Source: Lactiplantibacillus fabifermentans DSM 21115 (GTDB taxonomy: Bacteria > Bacillota > Bacilli > Lactobacillales > Lactobacillaceae). Taken from it: a stretch of 47,914 bases of DNA. The notes below the pieces were generated by a model. That model was not told where the DNA came from and searched no databases. It worked only from the letters and a program-made list of their open reading frames with translations. Each line of letters opens with the position of its first letter. Position 1 is the stretch's first letter. Positions 1 through 8,823 of the stretch are shown here, in pieces. The position numbers and the translations under genes were made by a program. Location: the NCBI RefSeq assembly GCF_000498955.2, contig NZ_AYGX02000047.1:1-47914 (forward strand). Reading direction: 5' to 3'.

Positions 1-16
1 AAGCTGATCTTTTTTG

Positions 17-33
17 TCCGAACAGCGTTCGGA
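17..33. other. Short perfect hairpin at the window edge
   Basis: Arms TCCGAAC and GTTCGGA flank a 3-nt loop. T-rich sequence lies on both sides, but there is no clean T-tract downstream of the minus-strand GNAT gene that ends at 47. It could be a weak terminator or an operator; its role is unclear. Confidence 0.35.
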
Positions 34-46
34 TTAATTTTACAAT

Positions 47-472
47 CTACCAATTTAAGCGTTTAACAAAATAAAACGTCGTGACTCCCGCAAATGGCAA
101 GTCGGCAATTTGACCATAAACTTGGTAACCACACTTTTGATAGAAACCCACTGCTTGATAATCACGCGTCGATAACGTGATATTGATAATTTGATGGTCG
201 CGAGCCCACGCTTCAGCCGCGGTAATTAGTTGTGTACCGAGCCGTTGGTGCCGATAAGTTGACGCTAAGGCTAATCGATTGATATATAGATGGTCATACC
301 GACGTGTCATTAATAGCCCACCAATTAACTTATCGCGGTCAAAGGCCCCAATCCCAATCACCTCGCCAACTGCGCGCGAGTAATCTCCTACTTGCTCAGC
401 CAACTGTTGGGCAAAGAGTGTGCCTAAATACGCATTTAATTCAGTTGGCTTAACCGATGCAAATTTAATCAT
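47..472 (-). CDS. GNAT family N-acetyltransferase
   Basis: Predicted 141-residue GCN5-related acetyltransferase, which would transfer an acetyl group from acetyl-CoA to an unidentified amine. The acetyl-CoA-binding signature is visible as a basic loop (YRHQRLGTQLI, mid-protein), followed by the typical C-terminal YQAVGFYQKCGYQ segment in which a tyrosine usually acts as general acid. I chose the ATG at 472 because AGGTGAG lies just upstream; an in-frame ATG 33 nt earlier has no ribosome binding site. It is the last minus-strand gene before the window edge and lies about 100 nt beyond the GT2/GT39-like pair, so it may or may not be co-transcribed with them. Substrate cannot be inferred. Confidence 0.85.
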   Translation of the reverse strand: MIKFASVKPTELNAYLGTLFAQQLAEQVGDYSRAVGEVIGIGAFDRDKLIGGLLMTRRYDHLYINRLALASTYRHQRLGTQLITAAEAWARDHQIINITLSTRDYQAVGFYQKCGYQVYGQIADLPFAGVTTFYFVKRLNW

Positions 473-568
473 TAGCTCACCTACTCCCACCGTCATTTGA
501 ATCAATAATAGCGTGGGTATCCCATTGATTTAAACATATCATATAATGCGGCTCCCTGGGTTGCCAAA

Positions 569-2095
569 TCAAACGTCTTCTGATTGATGATAGCGTATCT
601 TCAAGGCCGCAATTCCGCAAATGATCAGTGCAATCAGCGGTAAATAGATAATAACGTGATAGCGCCCCTGAACTTCCAAGATAAGGTTACTGAGCGTAAA
701 GCCATCAAACAATAAAGCACTCATGAAAAAATACTGATTTAAAAAATGCGGTTTGGTCAGCTGTCGTAGGCCCAGCACACTCGCAATGAGGGCCGCAATT
801 AACATTAATCCGAAATAAGCCGCCGAGAGCGTTATTACAAAATAGCGGAGTCGATACCAAGTATTCCCGGTCCGCCGTGATTGTAAGTTATATAAGACCC
901 AATTATAACCGTAGTCTGGCCCTAGTAACTGTTGCATTTTATCATCAATGAAGCTAAACCAGCGATGTTGTTGCTGCAATTGCTGAACGTTTAGCTGGGT
1001 ATCTTGGGTTAATTGCTGGGCTAATTTTGAATAGGCTTTGGCCGGTGTCGGGTTTACTTTTAATTGATGGGTGACTTGGCCCATAATTTTAGCGTTATAG
1101 GTCCCTTGCGTGGCCACGTTGGTTCCCGTGGCTAAGCTGTACGTCGTCTCAACGTTACTCGGTGCCAACTGAATCCCATATAGCCAGTTATTCAAACCGG
1201 CAGAACTCGTCAATAATAGCATGGCCCCCCCTAAGTATAACCATAAACGTTTGGTAGTCTTTCGTGGAAATGTTTGCAACCAGTGGACCCCGGTAAATAG
1301 TAGTACGGCAATTAACCACACCGTCATAATTGGTCGCAGCATATTAGCAGCTAAGGTCGCAATTAACGCCAAACACAAGTTAAGCCAGGGATCATTGGGA
1401 GCAGCCGTTATGGCCGGTTGCAATGCCTTAGTAAGCGCTAGCAACGTCAGCAATACGAACGTGACGAATAGCGGTTCGGCCCCGTTCAGTAAAGTACTAT
1501 AGAGCCAATACGCCGGGATACAATAAAAGATTAAGCTAGCAATTAACCCCATTTGCCGTGACAACCACCGCGCCCCTAACCAATAAATTAGCCACATGTC
1601 GAGTAAAGTACATAAGACATTCGTTAATTGACTAATAAAAAAGTTGGCCCCGAGAAAGGCGGTAATTAGACTAAAAAAATTGGCAATATTAAGTGAGTGT
1701 GGAAAAATGACATAATTTCCAAGTAAGCCGCGCGTCCACATTTGGTGCCAAGTCATCCCTTGCGCACTAAAAGCGGCTAACGCGTGATAGTTCCAAAAAT
1801 CTGAAGTTGGTGCAATTTTTAACCAGGCGATGGCCAAAAATTTCAAGCTGGTCAAGCCGCTAAAAACCAAGCACACCGCGCGGGTTCCCCGATGACTTAA
1901 CCAATAACTAGCCCCAACAATCAACAAGATGAGGCCTAATAAACTCAACCCGGCGCTAGCAACTGCTAAGCCGTTAGTCGTCATGGTCAGGTGCGCTTCA
2001 TATTCGGCTAAGGCCAAGAGCATCCAGCCTAAAAGCCCTACTGCAACACTTAATGTAGCGGCTTGAAGGCTCTTAATCAAAACTCGTTTAAGCAT
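569..2095 (-). CDS. Polytopic membrane protein, GT39-like (GT-C fold) glycosyltransferase
   Basis: A 508-residue protein with about ten to twelve hydrophobic segments and a hydrophilic insert at roughly residues 310-400. The layout matches GT-C/ArnT-PMT-type glycosyltransferases, which take a sugar from a polyprenyl-phosphate donor and transfer it outside the membrane. The first loop carries a SDFWNYHALA segment where GT-C enzymes keep acidic catalytic residues. Translation starts at ATG 2095 behind AGGAGGGG, and the start overlaps the end of the upstream GT2 gene by 8 nt, which implies translational coupling. The family call rests on topology and context, not on a full motif set. The acceptor (exopolysaccharide, teichoic acid or protein) is unknown. 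Confidence 0.65.
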   Translation of the reverse strand: MLKRVLIKSLQAATLSVAVGLLGWMLLALAEYEAHLTMTTNGLAVASAGLSLLGLILLIVGASYWLSHRGTRAVCLVFSGLTSLKFLAIAWLKIAPTSDFWNYHALAAFSAQGMTWHQMWTRGLLGNYVIFPHSLNIANFFSLITAFLGANFFISQLTNVLCTLLDMWLIYWLGARWLSRQMGLIASLIFYCIPAYWLYSTLLNGAEPLFVTFVLLTLLALTKALQPAITAAPNDPWLNLCLALIATLAANMLRPIMTVWLIAVLLFTGVHWLQTFPRKTTKRLWLYLGGAMLLLTSSAGLNNWLYGIQLAPSNVETTYSLATGTNVATQGTYNAKIMGQVTHQLKVNPTPAKAYSKLAQQLTQDTQLNVQQLQQQHRWFSFIDDKMQQLLGPDYGYNWVLYNLQSRRTGNTWYRLRYFVITLSAAYFGLMLIAALIASVLGLRQLTKPHFLNQYFFMSALLFDGFTLSNLILEVQGRYHVIIYLPLIALIICGIAALKIRYHQSEDV

Positions 2096-3395
2096 GTTGG
2101 CCCCTCCTGTGCAAAAGATGCGAGTACAGTGAGACAGTCATGGCTTGATGGCGCGTCTTAATCCAGCTCGTTTGACCAATGAGTTGGCGATAGATGGCGG
2201 CGTACGGGGTAATACTAATAATCAGCAAGTAGCCTTGAAAGCTTAAACTGTCGATAAAAGTTGGCCAAAAAGCGACCGGCTTTTGGATATCAGCATAATT
2301 ACGCTGATACAAGTTGGCAAACAGCCAGCAAGTTGCAAGCGCTATTAAAATGACCGCTAACAATGCGAGATGGTGCCAGCCACTCTGCCAAGTCGCTAAG
2401 CTCCGCGTCACCATTGTTGCAAAGGCCCAGACACTCGTCAGCGGTACGATGCAGCCGGTAATGGGCATCAAGACCCAAAAGGTCGTGTCGAATTTTTGAA
2501 AAGCATTCACGTCGCGCGACCGCCACAGTGCTGGTAGATAGGTCATGCATTGCAAGGCCCCTTGGCACCAGCGAATTCGTTGTTTGATGAATGGCCGTAA
2601 GCTTTCAACCGCTTCTTGTTCCACGACCATCCCATGGGTAAAAACCACGCGCCCCCCTAACAACCAAGTCCGCAAGGTAAATTCGAGATCTTCTAGTAAA
2701 CTGTTACCCCACTGATTTCTTTGAGCTAAAGTCAGGCGCACGAATTGGCCGTTACCCGATGCGATTCCTTGTCCTAAACGGTCACGCAACTGTTGGGTAG
2801 AATTGTTAACGCACATAAATTCAAAGTTTTGCATGCGGGTCAACCAGTTATTCTGGTTATAAATACTCACACCGGTCTGAACCATCATGATTTTATCATC
2901 TTGTTCAAAGTTGGCCACGACTTGAATTAAGTCAGTGGTCGTCATAAAAGCGTCGGCGTCTAGGATACCAATTAAAGTCCGCTGCGGATCAGCAGTCTTC
3001 GCTAAGGTGTTTTCTAAATATTGGACTGCGGTGTTAATGACGGCCCCTTTACCCTGTTTGGCGTTGCCGGCCCGATGCAACACTTGTAAATAAGGTGACG
3101 ATGATTGGGCCAGTGCCGCTAAACTTTTGTCACTAGAGTCGTCATCCACGGCCACAATTTCGGCTTGCACCGTACTGGGCAAATTAGCAATCTCAGCTGA
3201 TAAATGGTTAATCGTGTGCGTGACGATGTGGGCTTCATTCAAAACCGGAATGATTAGAAATAGGCGAAATTGCTGGGGCCCTTTCGTTAAAGCGCGCACC
3301 GGTTCACGGTAATGATTAATTAAGAAAATATTGACCAAAAAATATAAATAAAACAAACTTGAAATCGTAATAGCAGTATTCGCGATGACTTGCAT
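2088..3395 (-). CDS. Processive family 2 glycosyltransferase (cellulose/hyaluronan synthase-like)
   Basis: A 435-residue membrane glycosyltransferase. An N-terminal membrane segment (about residues 5-27) is followed by a GT-A catalytic domain with the ordered GT2 motifs: DDD at 84-86, DAD at 146-148, ED at 235-236 and QRIRW at 272-276. The last motif (Q-x-x-R-W) is typical of processive synthases such as cellulose, hyaluronan and poly-GlcNAc synthases. Several C-terminal membrane helices follow. The ATG at 3395 has a GGGGGT ribosome binding site 7 nt upstream. It is first in a two-gene unit with the coupled GT39-like gene, so the two probably make or modify one surface glycan. Product and sugar donor cannot be told from sequence. 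Confidence 0.85.
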   Translation of the reverse strand: MQVIANTAITISSLFYLYFLVNIFLINHYREPVRALTKGPQQFRLFLIIPVLNEAHIVTHTINHLSAEIANLPSTVQAEIVAVDDDSSDKSLAALAQSSSPYLQVLHRAGNAKQGKGAVINTAVQYLENTLAKTADPQRTLIGILDADAFMTTTDLIQVVANFEQDDKIMMVQTGVSIYNQNNWLTRMQNFEFMCVNNSTQQLRDRLGQGIASGNGQFVRLTLAQRNQWGNSLLEDLEFTLRTWLLGGRVVFTHGMVVEQEAVESLRPFIKQRIRWCQGALQCMTYLPALWRSRDVNAFQKFDTTFWVLMPITGCIVPLTSVWAFATMVTRSLATWQSGWHHLALLAVILIALATCWLFANLYQRNYADIQKPVAFWPTFIDSLSFQGYLLIISITPYAAIYRQLIGQTSWIKTRHQAMTVSLYSHLLHRRGQHA

Positions 3396-3605
3396 ATGTC
3401 AGACCCCCTAAGTCAACCTAATTTTGAAATCAATTATAGGCGGCGCGAGTCCTGGCACCTATTATTTAGGCAGTGAAAGCATAGTAAACTATCGGGCCCA
3501 ATTAATTTACGCATTATTTACCTGGAATTTACACAAACGTGCTAGTCTATGCTAGTTAACGATTGTTAAGCTTGAGTCAATTATTCAGCCAAAGGACGTG
3601 AGTTG

Positions 3606-4040
3606 ATGCAAAAAAGGACGTGGTTCTTCGTCGGACTTTTGTTGGGCCAACCATTATTAGTCTATTTGTTACGCGGACAGTTATTGCCAGCAGTGCCGGT
3701 GCATTTTGGCTGGCTGCCGAATGCTTGGAATCAAGTGGCCACTCAAAATACTTGGGTGGCGGTTGGTGAAAGTGCGCTGATGCCCCTATTATTAATCGCG
3801 ACACGCTATCTGCCAGCGGTCATCACGATGATTCAAACACCGCATTGGTGGTTATTGCCACCATTACAAGTTTGGCGCTGGTGGTTATTCGGGGCTAATT
3901 GGTTTGTGTTGATCTCACTATTCAGCGACTTTGCCGTCGTTAATGCGGCTTGGCAAGTCTGGACTGGCGTCTTAGTCATACAGCTATTAGCGTACGCGGG
4001 TTATATCATGTGGCTACATTGGCAGAAATCCGATGCCTAA
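3606..4040 (+). CDS. DUF1648-like small membrane protein
   Basis: About 144 residues, with four predicted membrane segments and many tryptophans. The LLPAVPVHFGWLPNAW segment near residue 28 resembles the DUF1648 signature (P-x-H-F), which is also found in SdpI-like membrane proteins. The start is either ATG 3606 or the adjacent TTG 3603; AAAGGA at 3591-3596 would serve both, and I chose ATG. It is divergent from the GT2 gene across a gap of about 210 bp, and is followed by a strong bidirectional terminator at 4071-4116. No function can be assigned beyond a likely integral membrane role. Confidence 0.65.
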   Translation: MQKRTWFFVGLLLGQPLLVYLLRGQLLPAVPVHFGWLPNAWNQVATQNTWVAVGESALMPLLLIATRYLPAVITMIQTPHWWLLPPLQVWRWWLFGANWFVLISLFSDFAVVNAAWQVWTGVLVIQLLAYAGYIMWLHWQKSDA

Positions 4041-4070
4041 AACACCAAAAGAAGACTGAGAAATAACTCA

Positions 4071-4116
4071 AAAATTGGTGCCCGATGAAAGTTAACTTTC
4101 ATCAGGCACCAATTTT
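4071..4116. terminator. Bidirectional intrinsic terminator
   Basis: A 46-nt near-perfect palindrome with a single mismatched pair, flanked by AAAA and TTTT. It lies between the convergent DUF1648-like gene and a GNAT gene and can stop transcription from both sides. Confidence 0.85.
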
Positions 4117-4195
4117 GTTGTTATCATTTTTATTGTCGAAACGTGCGTCAACAGCAGTTTGTTCCGCCTTTTGGCCCACTCTTAGTAGGTTTGAA

Positions 4196-4717
4196 TTAGT
4201 CGGTTAAGTCTTTGACCATTAATAAATCGGTTTGCGGATCAGTCCCCATCGTGAATGTGTGGGCACTAAATTGTTGAAAGCCCCACTTCTCGTAGAACTT
4301 TTTGGCCGGTTCATTGTGTTCCCAAACCCCCAACCAAATCTTTGTTTTGTGGTCTTGATGAGCAAGCTCAATCGCTTGTTGAATAAAGGCACTCCCTAGT
4401 CCCTGATGCTTAAAAGCTGACCGAATATAAATCCGTTCCACTTCTAAAGCTGCGGGCCCCATTGCTTCTGACTGCGCGTCATTAACATTCAGTTTTAAAT
4501 AGCCAACTGGTGTTTGGTCGTGTTCTACGAAATAAAATCGGGAATCAGGATTAGCGAGTTCGGCCGTTAATTTTGGTAAATCGTAGGCGGTCGCTAAGTA
4601 GTCCGCCATGTTAGCGGCGGTGTTTTGCGCACCAAAAGTATCGGTAAAAGTTTCAATACTAATCTGTTGTAAGGCGGTCACGTCGGCCGTTGTTAATTTG
4701 CGGGTTGTCGTTTTCAA
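4196..4717 (-). CDS. GNAT family N-acetyltransferase
   Basis: Predicted 173-residue acetyltransferase. It has the motif A region VERIYIRSAFKHQGLGSAFI (Q-x-x-G-x-G/S type acetyl-CoA loop) and a C-terminal EPAKKFYEKWGFQQF segment typical of GNAT proteins. The N-terminal TTADVTALQQISIETF resembles spermidine/diamine acetyltransferase-like members, but the substrate is unproven. I place the start at TTG 4717, because AAAGGAG lies exactly 7 nt upstream; the longer reading to 4741 would put the ribosome binding site inside the coding region. It is separated from tarL by a terminator (4740-4770), so it is probably transcribed on its own. Confidence 0.87.
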   Translation of the reverse strand: MKTTTRKLTTADVTALQQISIETFTDTFGAQNTAANMADYLATAYDLPKLTAELANPDSRFYFVEHDQTPVGYLKLNVNDAQSEAMGPAALEVERIYIRSAFKHQGLGSAFIQQAIELAHQDHKTKIWLGVWEHNEPAKKFYEKWGFQQFSAHTFTMGTDPQTDLLMVKDLTD

Positions 4718-4739
4718 AGTTGATACTCCTTTCAGTAAC

Positions 4740-4770
4740 AAAAAAGCACGTCACGACGACATGCTTTTTT
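4740..4770 (-). terminator. Terminator of the tar operon
   Basis: AAAAAAGCA and TGCTTTTTT arms enclose a GTC/GAC inner stem just downstream of the tarL stop. On the minus strand this gives a hairpin followed by a run of T residues. Confidence 0.8.
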
Positions 4771-4775
4771 AGCTG

Positions 4776-6683
4776 TTAAGCTTGCGGTGTTTTTTTACCC
4801 CATGATGGAATAATCTTCCCATCTTCACTGAGTTCTGGACCGTCAGTATCTTCAAGTTCTTCAGCGTCTGGATCTTCAAAATTGTTTTCCAAGGCGTCAA
4901 CGAAACGTGAAGTTGCTTTACCGTCTAAATCATCAAAGAAGAAGTTCACGAAACCGTCAAGTTTAGCTTGATCTAACTGTGGATGTTCCATTTGGCTAAT
5001 CAAGTCGGTCGTGTTTTCAGCTAAACTACCCGGAATAAAGTCGAAGTAGTTGAAGTAGAAACTCCGTGATTGCATGTAATCAGCTAAATCCGGTGCAAAG
5101 AAAATCATTGGCCGTTTCAGCAACGCATATTCGAAACAAACGGATGAATAATCGGTAATTAATTGGTCAGCGACTAATAACAAATCATTGATTTCGCGAT
5201 AGTCGGAAACATCATAATAAAAATCAGAATATTCATATGGTAACGTAGGTTTGTTTTGCACGAACGGATGAATCTTGAGTAAGAAGACATAATCTTCATG
5301 CAAAGCTTCATAAATTTCTTTGAAGTTCAACATTTCGAATGGATAGTAGGCCGATTGTTGGCCGTTCCCACGGAAAGTTGGGGCAAATAAAATCACTTTT
5401 TTGCCCTTGATGAATGGCAGTTCTTCTTCTAAGCGTTCGCGAATTTCTTTTTTCTTCGGTTCATCAAAGAAAATATCCGTCCGCGGAATCCCAAGGGGTT
5501 CCACCTTATCGGCCGCAATCCCAAAACCTTCAGCGTACTTGTCGGCAATATTATGCGATGACACTAACGCGCGCGTATAGTTACGGTGATTCAAAGAAGT
5601 AATCTTAGGACCACCGGGCATGCCTAAACGACTGTAACCGAATGTTTTAAAGGCCCCCACAGCATGCCAAACTTGAATCAAGTCGGCATTTTCACGAATG
5701 TGGAGCGGATAAACTAACGGATAAAAGTCATCTAAGATCACGTAACGACTTGTCGCCAATGCCTTAGCTAAGGTCCGAACTTCTTTCCAAGTCTTTTTCG
5801 TCTTAATACTTGGCTTCAAATAAAATGAAATCTTAAAGTCCGTATGACGACGTTTCAATTCTTGATAAATAAATTCAAAGTTCCCGGAAATGGTAACCCG
5901 ACTGTCGGAAACAAATGAGATTTGTTTCTTCTTGATTGGTGATAAGCAATACCAGTGATACCAGACTTTTAAAGCCCGCCGCTTTAAGGCGCGCATAGCG
6001 GCCGTATCTAAGCCCGTATCGTCGGAGAATTCATTTTCCAACGGATTGATTTCACTTAACTTGTATGACGTAACTTTTAAGTCTTGTGCTGCCAAGCTAT
6101 AGCGGAAAATCAAACTGTAAGATTTGTTACTCTTCGCAGAATAACTCGTCATCTTAGTCGTATAGTTTAAGTCTTGGTCCGCGTCCATGATTTTTCCGAC
6201 CGTTGTCCGGCGAATTAACCAACCTTTTTCCAAATATTGTTTTAATTGAAGTTTGACTTGATAAGTCCCAGGAATCAAAGGCTTACCGGCGCTTAAGGTT
6301 GAAAAGTTAACGGCACCACGATAACCGGCTTCCGGAAACTTTTCATTTTTAATGGCGGTGTTGACCAAAGGTACTTCAAATTCTTCACCTTGGTCGCCTA
6401 CCAAAATCAAACTTTTAATAATCCGTTCGCTATCAGCTTCAGGATATTTTTCAAAATATGCTTGCCCTTCAATCGTCAGATAAGAACTGTTGAATTCCAA
6501 GCTCTTAACTTGACGTTTGATTAGTGATTCGGCTTCATTATCTAGCCGGGGCTCATTTAAATACTTTAATGAGCTCATATTTTCGTCGTCTGGGGTCACC
6601 CCAGCGACGGGCGTCACGGTGTGCGTTGGCTGCTGCCGACCGTACACAATCCGTCGCGCGACGCGTTTAATTCGTTGTAACAT
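4776..6683 (-). CDS. tarL: Teichoic acid ribitol-phosphate polymerase, TarL-like
   Basis: A 635-residue CDP-alditol phosphotransferase of the TagB/TagF/TarL family, acting at the inner face of the membrane. The N-terminal ~230 residues form a separate beta-rich domain, as in TarL/TarK proteins. The C-terminal domain (about 240-600) carries the family motifs VWHAVGAFK (catalytic-type His), GIPRTD, KVILFAPTFRG, LKIHPFV and ITDYSSVCFEYALLKRP. It is last in the tarI-tarJ-tarK-tarL order and ends at a terminator. By context it would polymerise ribitol phosphate from CDP-ribitol onto the primed linkage unit. The tail is acidic (EDPDAEELEDTDG), unusual but seemingly genuine. Whether it acts as polymerase or primase is inferred from size. 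Confidence 0.9.
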   Translation of the reverse strand: MLQRIKRVARRIVYGRQQPTHTVTPVAGVTPDDENMSSLKYLNEPRLDNEAESLIKRQVKSLEFNSSYLTIEGQAYFEKYPEADSERIIKSLILVGDQGEEFEVPLVNTAIKNEKFPEAGYRGAVNFSTLSAGKPLIPGTYQVKLQLKQYLEKGWLIRRTTVGKIMDADQDLNYTTKMTSYSAKSNKSYSLIFRYSLAAQDLKVTSYKLSEINPLENEFSDDTGLDTAAMRALKRRALKVWYHWYCLSPIKKKQISFVSDSRVTISGNFEFIYQELKRRHTDFKISFYLKPSIKTKKTWKEVRTLAKALATSRYVILDDFYPLVYPLHIRENADLIQVWHAVGAFKTFGYSRLGMPGGPKITSLNHRNYTRALVSSHNIADKYAEGFGIAADKVEPLGIPRTDIFFDEPKKKEIRERLEEELPFIKGKKVILFAPTFRGNGQQSAYYPFEMLNFKEIYEALHEDYVFLLKIHPFVQNKPTLPYEYSDFYYDVSDYREINDLLLVADQLITDYSSVCFEYALLKRPMIFFAPDLADYMQSRSFYFNYFDFIPGSLAENTTDLISQMEHPQLDQAKLDGFVNFFFDDLDGKATSRFVDALENNFEDPDAEELEDTDGPELSEDGKIIPSWGKKTPQA

Positions 6684-6708
6684 AGCTTCTTGCGCTCCCC
6701 GCTAATAA

Positions 6709-7809
6709 TTAGAGTAATTTGATGAGATGTTGAAAGACTCGTTGGGCATTGCGACCATCTTGATGAGGAAATGTCTTGGCTTTTAAGGCCTTGACATAAT
6801 CCAAATCCATCGTCGGTACTTGCTGATTGATATACGTGACTAAGTTGGCCACCGTATCGAAGTGCGGCGCGCCTAAATATTGATAGTAATCAACATAAAA
6901 CCCGCAGTCAGCCATGTAAGCGTCATAATCGGGCGTAAACAATAAGATTGGCCGTTCAAAATAACTAAAATTCAATGATAGCGATGAATAATCAGTTATA
7001 AATAAATCCATAGACGGCATAATCGTCTTAACCCGTTCGGCGTCTTGGAAGACGTGCACATTGCTTGGTAAGCTCAGTGACGGTAATTTCAAATACGGAT
7101 GTAAGGAAATATAAATATCCCAAGTTGGTCGTAATTGTTGACTCGCTTTAATAAAGTCCTGTACATAGTTTAACACTTGCGCCTCACCATCGGCACCCGG
7201 CCGATAAGTTGGTGAATACAATAAGCGCTTCGGCCCCGGATGATTTTCCGGTTGGGTCGTCATTAACCGATCCATCATTGGTTCGCCCGTCGCTAAAATA
7301 TGGTCCGGATCAATATCAAAGGCGTCCGCATACGCCGGTTTGTCATTTTCCGCATTAATGAACACCCAGTCATAGTTCGTGTGGGGTTTCAGAACACTTT
7401 GGTCCGCATGCGGTAAACTTAAACCGAACTTTTTCAAAGAGCCAATCGCATGCCACATTTGGACGACTTGATTATCCGCGTGCTTATTAATGGCATATAA
7501 CGGAAAAAAATAGTCGTCAACGATAAATAGCTCAGAATGCGCTAAGGCATTGAGGGCTTTAATCGAGGCCCACAAAAAGCCCAATTTACTTGAGCGATCA
7601 TAATGGTAACAAAACTCACGAATATCCGTCGTGCCGTCACGTACAAATTCGCGACGTAACGCGGCTAGATTATCGTTTAATTTGGCACTGCGCATAGTGG
7701 CAAAAGTGACCCGTCGTTTCCGCGGGCCACCCAAGTGGTAGCAGGCCTGATAAAAAAGATTAAAACTTCCATGCAATAATGAAAGCTTAATAGTTTTTAA
7801 ACGTCCCAC
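6709..7809 (-). CDS. tarK: Teichoic acid ribitol-phosphate primase, TarK/TagB-like
   Basis: About 366 residues, CDP-glycerol/CDP-ribitol phosphotransferase family, without the extra N-terminal domain of the downstream protein. Motifs include VVQMWHAIGSLKKFG, GEPMMDRL, RLLYSPTYRPG, SLHPYLKLP and LFITDYSSLSLNFSYFERP. I take the start as GTG 7809, with AAGGCGG 7 nt upstream inside the end of tarJ; TTG 7830 is possible but poorly spaced. The resulting 13-nt overlap with tarJ suggests translational coupling. In systems with both a short and a long member, the short one usually primes the chain by adding the first alditol phosphate to the linkage unit. That assignment here is inference. Confidence 0.85.
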   Translation of the reverse strand: MGRLKTIKLSLLHGSFNLFYQACYHLGGPRKRRVTFATMRSAKLNDNLAALRREFVRDGTTDIREFCYHYDRSSKLGFLWASIKALNALAHSELFIVDDYFFPLYAINKHADNQVVQMWHAIGSLKKFGLSLPHADQSVLKPHTNYDWVFINAENDKPAYADAFDIDPDHILATGEPMMDRLMTTQPENHPGPKRLLYSPTYRPGADGEAQVLNYVQDFIKASQQLRPTWDIYISLHPYLKLPSLSLPSNVHVFQDAERVKTIMPSMDLFITDYSSLSLNFSYFERPILLFTPDYDAYMADCGFYVDYYQYLGAPHFDTVANLVTYINQQVPTMDLDYVKALKAKTFPHQDGRNAQRVFQHLIKLL

Positions 7810-8822
7810 TCCATCACCGCCTTGCCCCAATAGTTCGTCAAATCGCCTTCAAAGAAATCAATGATATCTTGAATGGTGCTGACTTTGCGGGTCAAGCCGA
7901 CTAAGTTTTGTAATCGTTCACGGGTTACTGGACTCTTAGTCAAGATATCCAATGCCTTTTCAAAGTCAACCCGACCACTACGACTCGTTCCGCGTAAAGT
8001 TAATCCTTCCGCTAAAACGGAGCGTGTATCGATGCCGACAGGGTCTTCAGAGACCCCCATTAAAATGGCAGTACCCATTGGTTTGATGTGTTGAATGATT
8101 TGAGCAATCGCTTGTTCACTCCCACGGCCACCCGTACATTCAACTGCTTGGCTCACTTTCAAATCAGCGGGAATATCATCAACTAAATAAGTTTTATCCG
8201 CAAATGAGAAATAATCGAGTTTTGATTGGTGACGTCCAAAAATCATTAATTGACTTTCTGGGAATAGTTGTTTAACTAACGTCGCCGTAATATAACCTAA
8301 GTTACCATCACCCCAAATCCCAATGGTAGTTTTGTCGGCGTCCATAGTGTCTGCCAAAGCAGTTAAGCCATGCACCCCAACCGAAACCATTTCGATAAAA
8401 GCTGACATTTCATGGTCGAAATCGGCCGGAACTTCAATGACGCGGTCACGGCGTAACACGACGAATTCTTGCATGAACCCATCAAAGCCGCTCGAACGGA
8501 ATTTTGAGGTTGGTAAATAATTTTCTTTAATAATGGGATCAGTTTCACTAGGGGTATTTGGAATCATGGCGACTAATGTCCCAGGCTTGAATTCGCCCTT
8601 AGGGTCATTTACCACTTCACCGACACCTTCATGAATTAAGGCCATTGGTAATTTTTGACGTAACGTTGCTTGTGGCCGTGACCCGGTAAAGTACCGTTGG
8701 TCAGCGTGACAAACGGACAAATAACGTGGCCGGACCACAATATCATTGGCCGTAACTTCTTCAGCGACAGTTTGAACTTCAAACTGTCGGGCGGCTACTA
8801 ACCGATAGACTTGATTTAACAT
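7797..8822 (-). CDS. tarJ: Ribulose-5-phosphate reductase (TarJ), zinc alcohol dehydrogenase family
   Basis: A 341-residue medium-chain dehydrogenase that would reduce ribulose 5-phosphate to ribitol 5-phosphate with NADPH, supplying TarI. Zinc-site residues appear as SVCHADQRYF (Cys38, His39) and IHEGVGEV (His64, Glu65). The cofactor-binding region contains GDGNLGY, and the VECTGGRGSEQ segment matches the TarJ type. It starts at ATG 8822, one base after the tarI stop, with GAGGT from the end of tarI as ribosome binding site. The close packing I-J-K-L is the classic arrangement for CDP-ribitol synthesis and use. Confidence 0.93.
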   Translation of the reverse strand: MLNQVYRLVAARQFEVQTVAEEVTANDIVVRPRYLSVCHADQRYFTGSRPQATLRQKLPMALIHEGVGEVVNDPKGEFKPGTLVAMIPNTPSETDPIIKENYLPTSKFRSSGFDGFMQEFVVLRRDRVIEVPADFDHEMSAFIEMVSVGVHGLTALADTMDADKTTIGIWGDGNLGYITATLVKQLFPESQLMIFGRHQSKLDYFSFADKTYLVDDIPADLKVSQAVECTGGRGSEQAIAQIIQHIKPMGTAILMGVSEDPVGIDTRSVLAEGLTLRGTSRSGRVDFEKALDILTKSPVTRERLQNLVGLTRKVSTIQDIIDFFEGDLTNYWGKAVMEWDV

Positions 8823-8823
8823 C

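Noticed and set aside
47-505. Longer start for the first GNAT gene, and similar upstream extensions for tarI, umuC, marR, the DUF4931 gene and the GyrI-like gene
   Set aside because: In each case the downstream start has the better ribosome binding site and agrees with the usual family N-terminus, or the extension crosses a promoter, operator or terminator.
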